NCBI GenBank assembly: GCA_015680905.1
Contig: CM027378.1
Coordinates: 9,033,001-9,097,000 of the forward strand
DNA: 64,000 nt
Reading direction: 5' to 3'
From: Coptis chinensis
Lineage: Eukaryota; Streptophyta; Magnoliopsida; Ranunculales; Ranunculaceae
Shown: in pieces, positions 23,401 to 34,323 of the stretch
Layout of the letters: every line of letters begins with the position of its first letter
Numbering within the stretch: the first letter of the stretch is position 1
Notes under the pieces: model-generated
What the model was told of the DNA's origin: nothing
What the model saw: the letters and a program-made list of their open reading frames with translations, nothing else
The model's database searches: none
Made by a program: the position numbers and the translations under genes

Positions 23401-24705
23401 AGTTCAGAATCCACAACACCCCTAACTGATATCTCCTCTAACAACAACTCAGTGCTCATTGTCTGAGACTCAACTCCCAGAAGCTCCTGAAAGAAACTGA
23501 TGAAAGCGTTGGACACTTGTGTTACACCTTCATGTTTTACCCCATTCATATCTGATACAGACCACACAAAGTTACGGTTCCTCCTTTCTTTTATTGCTTG
23601 ATGAAAGAATGCATTTCCTTTGTCATTTGTAGTCAAGCCAATCATTTTCAGCTTTGGCCTTTAGTTCCATAAACTCTATCTCGATCGGTTTACCACGAGA
23701 GAGTTTTTTGCTTCTTTTTCTTTTCTTTTAATAACGGAAATCTGTAGGGAAACTTTGTAGCTCATTCTGTAATCTATGAAGATCCTCCCTAGCTGCCTCA
23801 GTTTTTATATGGATATCAGACATATGCACCCTTGCCCAACCTCTCAGTTTAGACTTAAGAAACTTCAATTTTTGGACCATAATATATAGACAACTGCCTG
23901 TCACCTCTGTAGCCCACACTTGCTGAACCAACTCTTTGAAACTATCGTGAAGGGCCCATAAGTTACAAAACCGGATTGGAACTCTCCCTTTTTCAGCATC
24001 GACCAAGCAAACTATCATGGGAGAATGGTCCAAAATTCCTAGCGGAAGGAATTCAGCAGAAGCATGAACAAACAAAGATGACCAGAGGATATTGATAAGA
24101 ACCCTATCAATCTTTGACCATTTCCTGTTAGCTCCTACTCCATAATTTGTCCACGTAAAATAACACCCTGAAGCTTTCAAATCAAACAACCCTGTATCGA
24201 CTAGGCAGTCACTAAAAGGAATTGTTTCTCAAGGATAGACCAACTCCCATATCCTCTCATGAGAATAAAGAACATTATTGAAGTCTCCATGCACACACCA
24301 TGGTCCTGTAAAACTACTGTGAAGTTGCCGCAAGTCCTGCCACAACCCTAATCTCTCCTGGCTATTATTACTTACATAGATAAGCATTGATAGAAAACTA
24401 GCTGAGTTAAGAAGAATTGTCACCCTGTAGTGTACAAACTGAGCTGTTTCTTGAATCTTACTCACATACACAAAATTTGGGTTCCAAAGGATCCATATTC
24501 TACACCTAGGATTACTACTATAATTACTCTCAAAATTCCAATTCGGAGCACATATATCACTAATGCTTTTCCTCTTATCCTCCTTAACTTTCATTTCCAG
24601 AAGACCCAGCAAACAAAGATTATTCTTAAAAATGAATTTATTAACTTCATTCACTTTTTTTATATCATTTAGCCCCCTGATGTTCCATGTACCAATCTTA
24701 ATCAT
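23396..24705 (-). pseudogene. LINE ORF2: AP-like endonuclease and linker to the RT
   Basis: The frame from Met 24705 has the endonuclease motifs GTWNIRGLND, LLEMKV (catalytic Glu), WCVHGDFNNVL, WSKIDRVLIN and GILDHSPMIV. A single in-frame TGA at 24231-24229 separates GDFN from KIDRV; reading resumes in the same frame 13 codons later. A stop at 23728 follows PTDFRY. A frameshift near 23640 leads into NDKGNAFFHQAIKERRNRNF, and a second near 23396 leads into the RT. The enzyme normally nicks target DNA to prime reverse transcription. Confidence 0.88.
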
Positions 24706-24710
24706 TATGC

Positions 24711-25033
24711 TTAATGTTTCTTACTACCTGACCTACCTTTCTTCTTCCTCTCAGAGACCTGATCTTGCTTACTCTGAACTGTACTTCCAACCTCATTGTT
24801 TATCTCATTGATTTCTGCTCTTTTTTGTGCCCTTGTTTTAGCTTTCACCACCACTTCCTTAACTGGCTCATGATCTATGAAGAATTCTACAGGATTTCCT
24901 TCAGAAATATCATCCTCAATCTCTTCTTCACTGTCCGCCAAAACCTGAAACACATTTTGTTCCTTCAAAAATTGTTCCTTGTAGCTTATTTCCATTAAAC
25001 TCCATCTTTTCTTTGTTGTGATGCCTCCTTAGT
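24711..25033 (-). pseudogene. C-terminal remnant of LINE ORF1
   Basis: A charged frame (MEISYKEQFLKEQNVFQVLA from 24995, then an acidic stretch, KAKTRAQKRAEINEINNEV and the basic end ERKKKGRSGSKKH) ends 6 bp before the endonuclease Met, a typical ORF1-ORF2 arrangement. The frame is open back to a TAA near 25033. The DUF4283-like and zinc-knuckle parts of plant ORF1 are absent, which indicates 5' truncation. Confidence 0.55.
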
Positions 25034-25035
25034 TG

Positions 25036-26892
25036 TTCATTCAAATTGTGTATGTATTTTGAGAAGGCCAAACTGACTTAAGATTCCATTTATATTCTTC
25101 AAATTTGCACATAATTTGATAAAACTAAAAACTCTTTGTAGGATCCACAAATACATATAAACAGTTATTATGCTTTACACGATTTGTAGATCAAACCGCT
25201 TGACCAAGTAACTTATATTTTGTTGCATTTGTTCCCGATCCTTGATAGCTATAATGCTAGCAATATAGGTACAGTTAATAAATTGATATATGTTACACCT
25301 TTGACTGCTACTTAGTCTATATATTGTTTTCATCTAACAGTCTAAAATTATGCATTTATTGTGTATGTTTAGGAGTCGTCTGTTTTAATTTTAGTGGTCG
25401 CTGGTTCTGACTTCTGTACTTTAGCATACTATTATCAAATATATTCACTGGACTGTTACACCTCTCACATTGCCATTGGCGATGGAGGTATTGGAATTGG
25501 CATTGGAAGTAATGTTAGTGTTGGGGCTGGTATTGCCGTTGCTACCTGAGAATCTGCTTCCTCTTTGAAATTGATTTATAGAGTAATCTATACAGATACT
25601 GCTAGCACAATCTTAATAGTAAAACTGTGAGTTAGTGAGTGAAATCAAATGTAATTTGTGCTCAACGCAATCTATAATCTGTGATGTTTTTTTTTTTCCG
25701 GTGAGATTTGAATGTATCTGTAACGTGGAGATGTATGTATGTTAGTTGCACTATATAAGTCGTGTATTAGGGTTTCTGGGATGTTTGTATATTTATAGTT
25801 TTCTTCTTATTCGAGGATTGGTTACTTGACTTAACTGGCATTGGTCGAGATGGTTAAGTAGCTGGTTCTACGAATCAGTATATCTTTTAGTAGTTGAATT
25901 CTGAGGCATGAGGTTTTATATTTGGTTTGGATGTATTATTATTAAATTTTTAGGTTATGACAGGTTTATATTTATGAAATGTCGAATATACAAATGAGAC
26001 TCTGTCGAAATTTTACTAGAAAAGTCACATATCTTAGGTATGTAATTGCATGAGATTTGGGGCGTTACAAAGTGGTATCATTATACTAATATTGCATATA
26101 CATTCCTATTGAATTGAAATATTCTCCAACTACCTATGTCGATCACTTTGTTCTCTTTTAGCTTTTGATACCTTCCCCTCCTAAAAAAGAAATTCATAAA
26201 TCCATGTTGTTCCCTGGACTCTGTAATAAACTTAATTTCTTATTACATAATCATGTGTGTTAAGATTTATACCAATTTGGTCAATATTTTTGTTTGGCTT
26301 TCAGGTATGTCATTGAGGTAGACATTGATTACACTTGAAGTATTATACCTTTATGTAATCCCTTTAAAATTTATACAGGATTAACGAATTGTACCCTCAT
26401 TTTAGGCCACTTAGGTGAATATGATTTCATTGCCAATTGCAGAACTTTGAAGTCACATCTCTTTCATTTGGGTCAACTGCGCCAAGGTAATATCTTTTTC
26501 ATGCTATTAACGCTCCAGTACCTTTCTTTTAACTTTGCACTTTGTTTATCTTAGCCTTGCACTTTGTTTCTTCATCTCTATTTTTAGACTGTAATAGTTT
26601 TACATTGTAGGTTTATTATCTGTTTTTGTTTATTTCATTTAGTTACATCCGATTGTGTAACTTCTTTAGTTATCATACATTGTACCAGGCATTTACTAAG
26701 AGGTTCTGTTGACATAAACAAAACAAACATGTTTACAACATTCAGACATTTGCATTCAAAGGCTTTCGGAGGTAGGAAAGGGCACATTCAGATTTCAGCA
26801 TTCAGAAGCTAAAAAAACCAAACTAGTCCCTAACTCTAAATTTCAGAGGCTAAAAAACCAAACGGCCTCTAACTCTAATTTTCTGACACCCC
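25036..26892. other. AT-rich stretch, no gene supported
   Basis: At 25471-25550 a plus frame reads GDGGIGIGIGSNVSVGAGIA followed by a stop, a low-complexity glycine-rich string. At 26060-26080 GGGGCGTTACAAAGTGGTATCA looks like the end of an LTR next to a tRNA-Met primer site, but no gag or pol is nearby. At 26760-26880 a short AGCTAAAAAACCAAACxxxxC motif is repeated twice. Nothing else definite. Confidence 0.35.
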
Positions 26893-27544
26893 CATAGATA
26901 AATGAGACGGTATTCACAACAACATACCCTTCCAAGTTACTAGAGAATAATATCACAACTACAATTACATTCACATGGCAAACATTTGTGTGGTGCAAAT
27001 GTGACTTATCTTAGCCCACCCGGTCTCGAAAATAACTGCCTCAAGGACAAGCTCTTAAAGTTGCATCTACTTCGAAAGACTATAGAATTCAGCTGTCATG
27101 TATAACAGTTTCCTGAAGTAGTCCTAAGTACAAGGAATTGATGGAGAAAATGTCAATCTCCAAAGCAGGTAACCTAAATGATCAAATTGACTTGGGAATC
27201 TAAAGAAATTACATTTTTATTGTGATAACTATTATTTGTCTCAATACTTCAATATTGCACATGGTGCAATATGGTGTACAAACAAACATTCATTATCACC
27301 TATATATCATGATATTGATCTAGATTTGAAATTGACATCGATTTATCTTTCGCTACTACTGATGCATCAGCCAGAAAAAATGTACACATTACACTTACTA
27401 GGTCAAGGTTTGAGAGCTTGCAATCTCTTAAAAAAAAATAAAAAAATAAAAATCCTTCAAACAAAGTATGCAATGAATCATTAGCTATCAATATACATAT
27501 ATTATTTATTCAAGTGGACTTTAGGCTTTTGAGTCTTTTGCTAG
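26893..27544 (+). repeat. Copy 1 of a ~0.7-kb Helitron-like repeat (terminal hairpin lost)
   Basis: From ATAGATAAATGAGACGGTAT to the CTAG at 27541-27544 this copy matches 36436-37134 at roughly 93% by eye and in the same orientation. The hairpin segment present before CTAG in copy 2 is missing here: TTGAGTC is followed by TTTTGCTAG. The DNA contains no convincing gene. The next base is T, as expected for a Helitron end. Confidence 0.75.
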
Positions 27545-27555
27545 TATATATATAT

Positions 27556-27850
27556 GGGGAAGGATATGGCCACAGGTATTGTAGCCACATTATAGCAACA
27601 GTCTATCCTAGCTCTCCATCTATTTTAATCTAATGGTCATGACGAAAAGTGTAATCTCCAGTTTTCACTTAGAAATAAAAGGAGGGTATTTTTGGAAAGC
27701 AAAATTTACCAAAGCCCAAAACCCATTTTCTCCCAAAATCAGTTCGACCTTCTTCTCCCCAAAATTTGGTTCGATCTATTTCTCAAAAACCCTTCTTCAC
27801 TGAAACGTCGACTCCTCTCTCTCCAAAATCAGACGCCTCATGTAGGTAAC
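27556..27850 (+). repeat. Left arm of the long inverted repeat
   Basis: It pairs with 32290-32570. It contains a CT-rich segment resembling a plant 5' UTR (CTTCTTCTCCCC, CCTCTCTCTCC) and ends near the GTAGGTAACT shared by both arms. Confidence 0.8.
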
Positions 27851-28748
27851 TGTCAAGCTCCCACCTCTCTCTCTTTAATTTCTATGTCTCATTAAATCGA
27901 TTAGTTTATTTCGAGTTTGTTAGGTTGATTAAATCGATAGGATTTGTTGGAATTATTTTCAAACGGAGATGAGTTTGGTTGGTTTTTTGTATTTTTTGTA
28001 ATTGTTGCAACGGTTTGCCTACATTTGTTTAGTTGGTTTTTAATATCGACTGTTTGCTTTCAAACCAACGTTGGATTTTGGAAGTTGGATTTGTGAAAAC
28101 ACTATCTAGAGACCTAATGTCAGTTTTTCAGCATATAGGATTTTGATTGTAATGTTCTAGTTTTCATACGACCCATCTGTAGATATTGTTCATCTTCGAA
28201 ATTTCAGTTATTTAGGCATAAATTTTGTCAAACCGCTTTGACTGAGGAAGATATTACCTAAAAAGCAAGACAACACAAGGAAACAAGGTCCAAAAAAACT
28301 AGTCTTGCAACTGCTTTCCTCACAACTTGCTCTAGATACTAAAATATTTATTGTTATACTAGTTGGTTATATCTATTTTTATATTTGTTTCATATGAAAA
28401 ATGTATGCGTGTTGGCATTTATGCCAACTCAATTTTTTTTTTCAAATTTAACAAGGCATGTTTATAGAAATGCAAGAGCTGTATTGTTTACAATCTGTAT
28501 GATCACTGCTACTTGAGCTAGTTATATCTATATTGGCGGTTGCTATTGAACTTGGCTATATAGGGATATGATGTAACTCTAAATCTTTTCCCTGCTATTG
28601 CTATGTTCTACTTTTATTTATCTGCTGCTATGCTGCACATTATACTTTGTAAACAACTTTAAAGTAATTCAATGATACAAGTATCAACTCAAAAAGGGCA
28701 TGAAATTACATCCATGTATTAAACTCTCTTTTGATTTCATATACGCAG
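27851..28748. other. Inner part of the long-TIR element without a recognised gene
   Basis: T-rich intron-like DNA. It leads to a CAG acceptor at 28746-28748 that opens the first exon of the captured unknown gene, so it may be that gene's first intron. Confidence 0.4.
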
Positions 28749-29203
28749 GTGGTCCTTGCTGGAAAAGTATAGCTGCAAAGCCTCAAAGCTTCACTTGAAG
28801 CCTAGAAGGTTCAAATTTTTCATTGAGGCTTTGGTTAGTTATTGATTCTACTTCCTGTTATTCCATCTTATTGGTAGCTGTTTGCATCAAATTTTCCAAT
28901 ATATTCTACCATTCCTGTAGAAGCACCAACTTTTGAAAGATCACAAAAAGAACACAAGGAAACGACCTTCGCAGAATGAAAATTCTGCTTCTTGATCTCT
29001 ATCAACTCCGTGTGAGAGTAAACCATCAGGACATGATACTTTCGCTTCGATTAAAACAGTCCTTGTTGATAGCCAAAACATCCAGAAAGTAGCTTCTAGT
29101 AAAGGACCTTTACTAAAACATACTGTGAATAATAGCACTAATCGCAGTAGCAGCAAAGGTGACTTGTCGACAGTGAAAACAACACAGCAGCGACGAAAAA
29201 CAG
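28749..29203 (+). pseudogene. Two-exon fragment of an unidentified, basic host protein gene inside the long-TIR element
   Basis: Exon 1 (28749-28833) reads WSLLEKYSCKASKLHLKPRR then FKFFIEAL between a CAG acceptor and a GTTAG donor. Exon 2 (28921-29203) joins in phase and reads KHQLLKDHKKNTRKRPSQNE, later SSKGPLLKHTVNNSTNRSSS and TVKTTQQRRKT, ending at GTAATA. One TGA interrupts exon 2 at its 26th codon. The Lys/Ser-rich content suggests a nuclear protein, but I do not recognise the family. Keeping phase and splice sites across both exons points to capture as genomic DNA. Confidence 0.5.
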
Positions 29204-29681
29204 GTAATACGTATGTTTGTTTAAAGGTTGAAACAATAGCATTATCAATGTTGTAAAGAGCTTTGTAAAGATCATCAATTTTTTAAGTATTACATGCCTA
29301 GTGCCCTTGTATTCATATTCCAAAGTGCTCATTCCCCCTTAATGGTAAGAAATGGCATCCTCTTACAAAAACAACAGTCTATATAAATTATAAAGGAGGT
29401 TACCTTTGAGGGCATTCCTACCTCCAAATCCTGGTCATTGGGAAATTATATTGCCCACACGGAGACCATTCACACTTTAAGCTTCCATGAGAGCATGGAA
29501 CATTTTGTAGATTAACGTTTGGTTGGATTTTATAAGTGTTATGTATATTCTTGTAGATGGAAGGACGAATGAGATTGAAGGATTAGCAATTGTTTTTCCA
29601 CATAGAAAAGGAAAGAATAAGGGAAGAGGCAGAGAAAAGGGCATGCAAGTTGGATCATAAAACTTTACAATTACATGACGT

Positions 29682-29807
29682 AGTGAGTATTTCATCAATA
29701 ATTTTGATAGATTGGTAACTGTGAAGACAAAAGTTGATCCCGATGACTTCTTTAGAAATGAACAAAGCATTCAACCTCTTCCATCTTTGGCAGAAGCAAA
29801 GAAGTGA
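29682..29807 (+). pseudogene. C-terminal scrap of a berberine-bridge-enzyme-like FAD oxidase
   Basis: The frame [33 protein letters not shown], then a short tail and a TGA at 29805 is the conserved C-terminus of plant BBE-like proteins (YFGxNFxRLVxVKTxxDPxNFFRxEQSIPxL). These are secreted flavoprotein oxidases. Only about 42 codons remain. The preceding 160 bp is in a broken frame. It lies between the unknown captured exons and the nested hAT. Confidence 0.72.
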
Positions 29808-30068
29808 ATTTGGAATTATATCTAGCTTTTCACATTTCAATGAGAATTATCTGTCTTCTTTTTTTTTTTTTGAGCCAACTCTCTGTAGTATGTAAAAGTG
29901 CTCTATATTGTATTGTATTGTTGAAATCTAATGAAAAGTTATCTGTTTTTCGAAGCAACTCTATCAGGGGCGGCCCTGAGTTTTGGGGGGGCCTAGGCGA
30001 GTTCCTAAAGTGTGGCCCTTATCGATGAAGGATAACAAAATTTATAAATAAGCCATATTTTTTGCAAA

Positions 30069-31147
30069 CACTTAATAGGCAAAATATACAATGTATTATA
30101 CATTTTTTTGCAATTTAGATACTTTTTTTTTTTTGCACTACCAGTACATTGTACAATGAATTTTCTTTCAGGTAACGACTATGGGCCAAATTCCAGTCAA
30201 GAAATGCTGACATGTCATTTTTGCTTGCTAATGTGGCGTCACGACTGTTTGGTATGCCACAACAGCTAAAAATAACCCATGAGGCATGTGACCCCATTTT
30301 TATTCTCCTTCCCCATTTTTCCCAAATTTCATAAATATCTCAAGCTTTTGGCATAGCATTCAAAGTCGAAACAATTAAATTCTTTGCCGAAGAAGAAAAA
30401 TCATCACTTGAAAACAACAAGTTCCAAACACTTTCTCCTTCAGAAGAAGAAATTATCACTAACAACTAATAAGTTGTAGTACTTAAACCCAATTCCACTC
30501 ACCAAAACAAACAAATCCCAATTACCCAAACCTAATTTCCTCTCTTTTTATTACAATTTCATCTTTCGAATCTTCTTATCTTCAATTACAAACTTTCCAT
30601 TCTCCATTCATTCTTCAAAACATCAAATCCACTAATCGCACTGCAGTTTCTCATCTTCAAAAACTTTCATAAATCAAGAAATTGTATAAAGAACTTTTAA
30701 ATAATAATTCCAACCCCATTTCGACACCCACCAATTTGTTGACCAAGTCTCATTCCAAAAAGTTTGTGTTTTTTTATCACCTAAGAAATTGTTGAATTTG
30801 TTTTTGGTTTTGTAGAGAAGAAGTTGTGATTTTTGGTTTTGAGTGTTGGATTTGAATTTTGGTATTTAATTTTTAGTTTTTAGAAAAAAGAAAGAAATAA
30901 AAACCAACATCACGTGCTTCTCACATGTATTATTTGTGCCACCTAATTAATGAAATGAACGGACACGCTTGTGTATTCCGTGGCCACATCTGCATTGGAT
31001 CGACCAAAATTGAGTCATAGTCTCAAAGTGCAATAAACCTAATTGTATAATGTACTGCAGTGCAAAATATATATATATATATATATATAATACCTAATAT
31101 GTAAAAAAAAAAATGTATAGTACGTTGTACATTTTGCCTATTAAGTG
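30069..31147. mobile_element. Inverted-repeat element nested in the hAT (9-10-bp target duplication, MULE-like)
   Basis: The left end CACTTAATAGGCAAAATATA and the right end, reverse-complemented, CACTTAATAGGCAAAATGTA extend as imperfect inverted repeats for at least 50 bp, and more weakly over about 130 bp. The flanks TTTTTGCAAA (30059-30068) and TTTTTGCAAA (31148-31157) are an exact direct duplication of 9-10 bp, which suits Mutator-like elements better than hAT (8) or CACTA (3). 1,079 bp, no transposase. The interior at 30300-30700 is A/C-rich and resembles a 5' UTR or promoter. Confidence 0.82.
31066..31090. repeat. (AT)n microsatellite
   Basis: About 12 AT units within the nested inverted-repeat element, just inside its right arm. 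Confidence 0.85.
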
Positions 31148-31643
31148 TTTTTGCAAACAAATAGACTTAAAGTATGAAACAATTAATATTTATTAAGTAA
31201 ACAAAATAATAGTCTTTGATTTGTTACTTGAGAGTTACACGGTTCAAAACAATATGAGAAAGAGGAGTGAGAGCCTGTTAGAGAATTGAGAGAGAAGAAT
31301 AACCGTCACGGTTTAGGCGTTTAGTAGTTTAATCAAGTCCGCTACTTAGAATAGGATTGAGTCGCGATGATTTTACTTTATTGTGGTTTTTGGGCTTTAT
31401 TGGCCTTTTATTTGTTGAAGGCTTGCCAAATTTTGAGTCCAAAGTTGGGCCGAAAAAAGAGCAGGCGGGCTTATTATTTGTTAAAGACTTCATATTGGGC
31501 CAAATTTAGAGCCGAATTTTTGGACCGAAAAGAACAGTAGATCCCAACTGATTGTCGACTTGGGGGCCCTTATTTTGGGCCAAGTTTCGGGGGGCAACCA
31601 GCTGCCTGTGTGGACTGTCCCCAGGGCCGGCCCTGAACTCTAT

Positions 31644-32289
31644 GTAGTCTGTACTCTGTACAAGCTCATTTTAGGCCCAATAACTCTCTGTAATCTAATT
31701 TAACTGTAAAATTTTAAAATTGTAATAATGTAAACATCAAGCTAAACATTTTGGCCGACTCCCAAAAAGTATTTTACGGTACGTTAAAGCGCATCGCACT
31801 TCTTTTTCTGCCAAATGAATCTTGAACAACAAAAAGAGCAATACAAGTAACACAATCTGCACTAATTTGTCTCTAAATTAATATAGGCAAGAAGTAACAA
31901 TGACTATTCTGGAGTGATATAAATTAGTGCAACCATAAGACAGTGAACAAAAGAGAATTGAAAAATTCATTGCCTTAAACATGTTTGTGAGCTACAAAAT
32001 ATCCCATAACATGAACCAGTCAACACACAATTACTTTCCAACAATACAAATTCTAAAAACACAAGCTTCAACAGTCACAAAAGAGAAACTAGTGACAAAA
32101 CGCAAAAATTCAAGCTTCAAACAACTTCACTACTTTAAACAAACAAGTGAACTACAAAAGATCCCATAACACTAACAGTCACAAAATATCCCATAATTAA
32201 CACTCTGGAAAAGAGAAACACAAGCTCAAACAATTTCAATCTTCTTCGTCATCATGTGTGTCTTCGTTCTCCTTTTCGTCCTAAGTAGG
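31644..32289. other. Part of the long-TIR element right of the hAT, no gene seen
   Basis: AT-rich. The short plus frame at 31981-32169 is A-rich and repetitive (a CACTAACAGTCACAAA-like string and TACAAAATATCCCATAAC occur twice), not gene-like. The inverted arm starts at 32290. Confidence 0.4.
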
Positions 32290-32570
32290 AGTTGGAAAGT
32301 TACCTATGTGAGGTGCCTAATTTTGGAGAGAGAGGAGCCGGCGTTTCATTGAAGAAGAAGGAAATTTTTTTTAGAAAAAGATCGTACCAAATTTTGGAGA
32401 GAAAATGGGTTTTATCTTGAGTTAAACTTTTATTCCGAAAATACCCTCCTTTTATTTCTAAGTGAAAACTGGAGATTATACTTTTCGTCTTGTCTTGACC
32501 GTAGGATTAAAACAGACGAAGAGCTGGGATAGACTGTTGATATAATGTGGCTACAGTGACTCTCTCCCCT
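32290..32570 (-). repeat. Right arm of the long inverted repeat
   Basis: Reverse complement of 27556-27850 with about 15% divergence and small indels. It begins after GGAGTTGGAAAGTTACCTAT and ends TCTCTCCCCT directly against the 32571 repeat. Confidence 0.8.
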
Positions 32571-32720
32571 ATATCAAAGACCATTAATACTGAGTAGTTG
32601 AGAATGCTCCAAGTGACCCACATCAGCCCCTCTTTTTTCTCTGGGATTGACACAGCAGATTTTACCTAAAAAAATGAATTCTACGCCCATATTTACGCCC
32701 TTTTTTTGCGATTTCAATTG
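32571..32720 (+). repeat. Dispersed repeat, copy 2 (copy 1 at 11612-11760)
   Basis: ATATCAAAGACCATTAATAC and the following DNA match 11612 onward, including ACTGAGTAGTTGAGAATGCT. The copy begins at the exact right end of the long inverted repeat. From about 32730 the two copies diverge. Confidence 0.65.
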
Positions 32721-32944
32721 TTCGTAGCCCATAGATAAGTAGATAAAAACCTTTCTTAAATCTTATCTCAATTCTTAAATTTTATCTCCATTCTTAAGCC
32801 GTTCTTAAATCTTATCTCCTTCTTTTTCATTTTAGTACCGTGTTTCAAATCAAAGGCTTAACGTGAATCTTCAAGCAATCTTACACGAATTGTGAAGGCA
32901 AGAGAAAGGATGGGTAAACATATTATTCATGATAATCTCTCTCT

Positions 32945-33436
32945 TATTCTCAACAGATAAGAAACAAATTAAGGCGTCACATAGTACTCCAAAAAAATCT
33001 GCAAAAGTCAATGGCGAGCTTGCTAAAGGAACAGACTAAAAATCCCTCTTATTGAAAGTAAGTCCATCCAAAACCATTATCGAGAATCATTCAAGGGAGT
33101 GAAGAGAAGTCTCTTCATCTATTTGTTCAAACATAGATGTAAATGACGAAGTTTCATGTGCTCATGAACGAACAGGTAAAAGGACATAGATCTCATGGAT
33201 GAGGGGCCCAAATAGTTCTCAAAGCGTTGGAAGTGAGGATGAAAGAGTTGATGTTGAGGAGAATGGTTTGGATGAAGAGCGAGCCTAAATTTTGAAGAGA
33301 TGGAATCGAGAATCAAGAAACTTGAAGATGAGCTGAGAGAAATTGCTGCTCTTGAGGTTTCCCTTTATTCTGTGGTTCCAGAGCATGGGAGCTCGGCACA
33401 TAAGGTTCACACCCCCTGCCGGGCGCCTTTCTAGCG
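32945..33436 (+). pseudogene. Fragment of a gar2-like / coiled-coil protein gene (At2g42320-like)
   Basis: After a CAACAG acceptor near 32957, a frame reads KQIKASHSTPKKSAKVNGEL. Further on come MESRIKKLEDELREIAALEV and SLYSVVPEHGSSAHKVHTP, a signature of the plant family annotated as nucleolar protein gar2-like (LREVAALExSLYSVVPEHGSSAHKVHTPARRLSRLY). The frame breaks by a one-base shift near 33412 where ARRLSR should follow, and several stops lie between 33040 and 33290. Function in plants is poorly known. This is a genomic fragment with only part of the coding region. Confidence 0.62.
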
Positions 33437-34104
33437 AGCCTCCATTGCTAGAAACACCTCCTCGGCGTGTTTGGTAAAATTCTCAATTATAAAATAGGTT
33501 AATGGTAGCTTTTGTTTTATGAAACTACCTAATAACCAACAATCGATACTCTAAATCATTATAGAAACATAAAAAGTTCGGTCGCGGGTACATGGTACCG
33601 AGATGATGTAGTGTAAACCCCGGGCGGGTCAAATCTTTGGAATGGTTTTTCAATAATTTTTATGATGTGAGTGGAAGGTGTTTTTTCTGTTTTTTTGTTT
33701 ACAAATTGATCTTTTGCAAAACGGTCTTCTATCCTTATTTCATTTTCACTTTCCATCTTATTTTCAGGTTGGATCAATCACTGGGGTTTTGAAATATATT
33801 GTTTAATTTTATCTTCTGCTAATTTTATTTATACACTAAACTGATTGAAAAGCATTATTGCTTTGGTTTTCAGGTTGTACTCAAAGCGAATGTTTTTTAT
33901 TTGTGAAAGACGACAAGTTTTGATAGGAAGTGAGTGAATCGGAAGCCTAGAACATAATAAGTGGCACTCCAAAGAGACTGCATGAAGAGGTAAGTCATTC
34001 TTCGGCTTCAAAACATGTGATTGAAAATGCGAACCTGTCTCATAGTAATAATCATTCTGGAAAATTGAAACAATTGGCTACTTAATACCACCATCAATTG
34101 CCAT
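33437..34104. other. AT-rich stretch, no gene supported
   Basis: Intron-like T-rich DNA. It could be the intron following the gar2-like exon, or unrelated. No frame recognised. Confidence 0.35.
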
Positions 34105-34323
34105 TTGAATCAGGGCAAGATGGGAGGTCAGCCAAAGTGCCTAGAACTGAATCCCGTGATGTCGATAGGAGGTCACCCATGCATCCAGTTTATCGATCCC
34201 AAAGTAGATAACAGAGATTTCAAGGGTGAAACTAGGGACATGTATGCCGAGTCAAGGGTTGAGCCTCAAAGTGGTAAAGGTGTTCAATTTCCTTTTGCAG
34301 TTACTGACAGAGTAGTTATCAAG
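34105..34323 (+). pseudogene. Charged exon-like fragment, family not recognised
   Basis: The open frame includes KVDNRDFKGETRDMYAESRV and then EPQSGKGVQFPF. A second overlapping frame reads GRSAKVPRTESRDVDRRSP just upstream, which suggests one frameshift inside an ESRD-rich low-complexity protein. It ends at AAGGTATG, a possible donor. Arg/Glu/Asp-rich segments like this occur in several plant nuclear proteins. I will not name one. Confidence 0.35.

Larger units (their letters stand above)
20452..25035 (-). mobile_element. LINE (L1-type non-LTR retrotransposon), nearly full length, decayed
   Basis: Minus-strand order is ORF1 C-terminus, AP endonuclease, reverse transcriptase, zf-RVT and RNase H, then a ~140-bp 3' UTR and a poly-A tail (plus-strand poly-T at 20452-20483 with one interruption). 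This is the layout of plant LINEs. The 5' end is truncated or unclear near 25035: only the last ~100 codons of ORF1 remain, without a zinc knuckle. I found no convincing target-site duplication: the sequence left of the tail (AAGAATGTAGTTTCC) has no match near 25,000. At least one nonsense codon and two frameshifts disable ORF2. Confidence 0.92.
29965..31635. mobile_element. Non-autonomous hAT element with 8-bp target duplication
   Basis: The left end is CAGGGGCGGCCCTGAG and the right end, reverse-complemented, is CAGGGCCGGCCCTGGG. Both are directly flanked by the 8-bp duplication AACTCTAT (29957-29964 and 31636-31643). The 8-bp duplication and CAGGG-type ends are diagnostic of the hAT superfamily. 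It is 1,671 bp long without transposase coding, and about 1.08 kb of it is a later nested insertion. Removing it restores GCAACTCTATGTAGTCTG, part of the long-TIR element. Confidence 0.9.
27556..32570. mobile_element. ~5-kb element with long (~290 bp) terminal inverted repeats, probably a gene-capturing MULE-like element
   Basis: The arm 27556-27850 matches the reverse complement of 32290-32570 at about 85% by eye (for example TTAGAAATAAAAGGAGGGTA and TGTAGCCACATTATA). The outer ends are GGGGAAGGATA and, reverse-complemented, AGGGGAGAGAGTC. Long TIRs of this type suit Mutator-like elements, but a clean 9-bp target duplication is not visible: the left flank is (TA)n and the right flank ATATCAAAG. 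The right boundary is independently fixed by the dispersed repeat that begins at 32571 and exists alone at 11612. Inside are scraps of at least two host genes and a nested hAT. No transposase was seen, so it is non-autonomous. An inverted duplication without transposition remains possible. Confidence 0.65.

Noticed and set aside
26056..26085. LTR end and tRNA-Met primer-binding-site-like string (GTTACAAAGTGGTATCA)
   Set aside because: The match stops after TGGTATCA, no gag/pol/integrase lies within several kb on either side, and no second LTR was found.
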